From: Lachnospiraceae bacterium
Lineage (GTDB): Bacteria > Bacillota > Clostridia > Lachnospirales > Lachnospiraceae
Assembly: GCA_016297945.1 (NCBI GenBank)
Contig: JAEDFR010000111.1
Coordinates: forward strand, 1-7,163
Direction of reading: 5' to 3'
DNA: 7,163 nt
The notes under the pieces were generated by a model. The model did not search any database. It was not told the origin of the DNA and saw nothing but the letters and a program-made list of their open reading frames with translations. A program made the translations under genes and the position numbers. Shown here one piece after another: positions 4,990 to 7,163 of this stretch. Numbering within the stretch: the first letter of the stretch is position 1; each line of letters begins with the position of its first letter.

Positions 4990-7163
4990 TCACAGTCCCA
5001 ATAATTCGATCAGACGCTCTGCAATCTGCTGAATATCATCGATCTCTGAGATTGTAGTGATTCCCATCATATTTCCCCGGTCCTGCTGCATTTTATTATC
5101 CCCCTCATCCGTCTTTGCGGTTGTCAGCAAAACCTTATGTGCTCCGATGCCAAACATATCCACCAATGAGTTCAGCTTAAAGTAAAAATTCTGATCCAGC
5201 TTACTTCTCGCCTTACATTCTACAATGAGTGACTGAAATCCTTTTGTAAGCACGAGATCCAGCTCGTTATTTATCTTTTCCTCTTCCCATCGGAAACGAT
5301 ACCCGCAGGCTACCTCGTCAAACCATCCCTTTTCGCATACCGTAAAATATGTGTAGATTTCCAGAATATCTCCCGCTTTTGTAAGCACACTCTTAATATC
5401 TTCATTTGAATACTGAAAAGCGATCATTTTCCCATCCGACTTCTCCGGAATCAAATACTCTTTTCCGCCGCCTTCACCGGCCAATTCTTTAATGATACTC
5501 AGGATATCATTCCATCTCTGATACCCCTTGTAGCTGTCTTTTAGTTCACTCAGATAGATAACTTTCTTCCCCGGATGCCGCTCATCAAAGTTCTCCAGCG
5601 TATCACACATAACATTCCAGCACTTTACCGCATATCGGACATTTTCTTTCCACTTGGCTTTATTGCCCCTGTTACGCCCGATATATATGTTCCAAAGCCG
5701 CCGATATTCATTTCCCAGTATCGGATAATTAAATTCCATATCCTCAGCTTCCATGAGTGCAAACATTTCTTCTATTCCAAGATATGTATGATCTTCGATA
5801 TAGGACAAATACCGGCAGTTCCTATTCTTTTGAAATGTTTTATTCCTGCAGTCAAATTCAAAATAAGGATATCGCTCCTGAACCACCTGAAGAAGAGCCC
5901 CATTTGCATACATTGACTGGAACAGGTTTGTAGTACCGTCAAATACATCAATGGTTCTGCCGCCCAGTTCATCAGCCCAGAAATCAACCGCTTCCTGATC
6001 TGTTTCTACAAGCCGCATTCTGTATTCATTGATACATCCTGACTTCACCAGCTTGTCAAAGCATTTCTTCCACTGCTGCTCCCTTTCCTTGTGAACCCCA
6101 TTTAACCCTGTAACCAGAAAATCCAACCGGCAGTTAATACCTTTTCCTGACATATACTTCTTTACCGTCTGAATCATACGACGCACAATCTCCTGCCGTA
6201 CTGTGTCATCCAGAAACAGCAGATACGTAATTCTCTCAGGCTTGATAACTGTTGCTGATGCAACGTTTTTAAAAACGTTATCATTCATTGTCGTCAGCGA
6301 AGACGTCGTTCGGAAAGCCATGGCCAGGGAAAGATGAATATGATACGTCAGAATAAACGGAATCTTCTTTACAAGCACTTCATCATATTTTTTATAATCC
6401 CGGTACATATTGGCCTCAATGACCGGCCAGATTTTTTCTGTTATTAATGCAATACGTTTCTCAATATATGTTTTGTCCTCTTCTTCCATCCGGGACAGAT
6501 GCAACAAAAACCGGTCTCTGTATCTGTCATACTGTTTGGAATAAGCCCAGTTCCCATCAAAAATATTTTTAATGCAGAAAACAAATCGTTCCCACTCCCT
6601 GACGATACGATTTTCACTGCCGCACGAAGTCAATCTGCTATGTATTTCTGCAATCTCTCCTTTTTCCAAAGGATTACTCTTTCTATAAGCATTGGCTTTT
6701 ACCATCATTCTTCTGTGAAGTTCAACAGACATCCGGTCCAATTCATCCAGACTCGCATCCCGTTCTGTCTGCTTCACATCCCATGCCGTTTTATCCTGAC
6801 TGAAGATTCCTGTAGACAGAGGTGTATCCACGGTACTTCGCACAATACAGGGATGGATTTTTTCTGCATCGTCTTTGACTTTTCGTCTTTCTATACAATC
6901 ATCGTAGTATTTCTGCCGTTCTTCCGGTCTCGGTGCCGTCCAGCCCTGGCATACCATATTTAATACCCAACGCCTGTGTTCTAAGGCAATGACCCGGTTT
7001 ACTGCTTCCTGATTTTCTTCTCTATGAATCAAATGCCAAAATTCATCGGCAGCTACGTGATTATCATCGGATGTAATGCCGAAATCTGCCAGCTTATACT
7101 TAACAGACAGAGCCAATGCAATGGAAGAAAGATAATCATAACGATTCGCCTTAAACCGTTCCA
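4990..7163 (-). CDS. RyR module + CARF-like domain + PD-(D/E)xK nuclease (Card1/Can2-type), 5' end outside the window
   Basis: The open frame runs through the right edge; 723 residues are visible (numbered here from codon 7161-7159). Near the edge is an RyR-like module: SSIALALSVKYKL (12-24), EHRRW (61-65), GW (73-74), KIHPC (101-105) and LDELDRMSVELHRR (138-151). A helical linker follows (about 160-300). Residues 310-480 are CARF-like: strand ITYLLFLDD, then IDVFDGTTNLFQSM (404-417) where CARF/DUF1887 proteins carry a TGGTK-type loop, then YLSYIEDHTYLGIEEMFAL. A short winged-helix-like part precedes the C-terminal nuclease domain, where E601, D635 (in NNELD) and ECK (E648, K650) form a PD-(D/E)xK site like that of cyclic-oligoadenylate-activated Card1/Can2. 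The expected role is a cytoplasmic nuclease switched on by a nucleotide ligand. The TTG at 7116 is not a real start, because the homologous module extends upstream of it. The DGT in place of GGT may mean a different ligand. The actual ligand and nucleic acid target are unknown. Confidence 0.72.
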   Translation of the reverse strand, partial: ERFKANRYDYLSSIALALSVKYKLADFGITSDDNHVAADEFWHLIHREENQEAVNRVIALEHRRWVLNMVCQGWTAPRPEERQKYYDDCIERRKVKDDAEKIHPCIVRSTVDTPLSTGIFSQDKTAWDVKQTERDASLDELDRMSVELHRRMMVKANAYRKSNPLEKGEIAEIHSRLTSCGSENRIVREWERFVFCIKNIFDGNWAYSKQYDRYRDRFLLHLSRMEEEDKTYIEKRIALITEKIWPVIEANMYRDYKKYDEVLVKKIPFILTYHIHLSLAMAFRTTSSLTTMNDNVFKNVASATVIKPERITYLLFLDDTVRQEIVRRMIQTVKKYMSGKGINCRLDFLVTGLNGVHKEREQQWKKCFDKLVKSGCINEYRMRLVETDQEAVDFWADELGGRTIDVFDGTTNLFQSMYANGALLQVVQERYPYFEFDCRNKTFQKNRNCRYLSYIEDHTYLGIEEMFALMEAEDMEFNYPILGNEYRRLWNIYIGRNRGNKAKWKENVRYAVKCWNVMCDTLENFDERHPGKKVIYLSELKDSYKGYQRWNDILSIIKELAGEGGGKEYLIPEKSDGKMIAFQYSNEDIKSVLTKAGDILEIYTYFTVCEKGWFDEVACGYRFRWEEEKINNELDLVLTKGFQSLIVECKARSKLDQNFYFKLNSLVDMFGIGAHKVLLTTAKTDEGDNKMQQDRGNMMGITTISEIDDIQQIAERLIELLGL

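Noticed and set aside
5575..6963. Open frames of 113 and 154 codons on the plus strand (5575-5916 and 6499-6963)
   Set aside because: Both lie fully inside the nuclease gene on the opposite strand, have low-complexity hydrophobic/Phe-rich translations typical of antisense frames, and show no convincing ribosome binding site.
1..7163. CRISPR array, tRNA or rRNA genes, insertion sequence
   Set aside because: No regularly spaced direct repeats, cloverleaf-like segments, rRNA-like stretches or transposase motifs were found on reading either strand.

Overview
The window looks like chromosomal DNA of a low-to-moderate GC Gram-positive bacterium. I infer a Clostridia or Lachnospiraceae-like Firmicute from strong GGAGG ribosome binding sites, AT-rich spacers and the style of the proteins. 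No CRISPR array, cas gene, tRNA, rRNA, transposase or integrase is visible.

Layout: a few codons of a probable divergent gene (minus) sit at the left edge, followed by a gene-free promoter region of about 235 bases. Next is a large plus-strand gene (261-3059, 932 aa) with a TPR/Sel1-like helical segment, two nucleotide-binding-like (TrkA-N/RCK-style) Rossmann segments and a C-terminal RyR-like module. A 14-bp inverted repeat closes it. The rest is on the minus strand. A divergent SEDS-family (FtsW/RodA-like) polytopic membrane protein (3238-4803) overlaps a 46-aa single-span membrane peptide (3126-3266). Upstream of these is a large gene cut by the right edge (4990-7163). Its visible part reads RyR-like module, helical region, CARF-like Rossmann domain, and a C-terminal PD-(D/E)xK nuclease domain of the Card1/Can2 (DUF1887) type. 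A good intrinsic terminator separates this nuclease gene from the SEDS-like gene, which has its own leader with a palindrome, a probable promoter and a strong ribosome binding site.

The two large proteins are not simple paralogues, but they share one recognisable module: an SSxAxALSxxYxL helix, then EHxRW and GW, then a (H)P/GCI segment. RyR modules, TrkA-N folds and CARF domains are all associated with recognition of nucleotides or nucleotide-derived signals. The locus may therefore be a nucleotide-signal-responsive conflict or stress system: one sensor protein, one ligand-gated nuclease, and an envelope protein with a small membrane partner. That the genes work together is inference from proximity and the shared module. 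The individual family calls are made by eye from motifs, without any database search.
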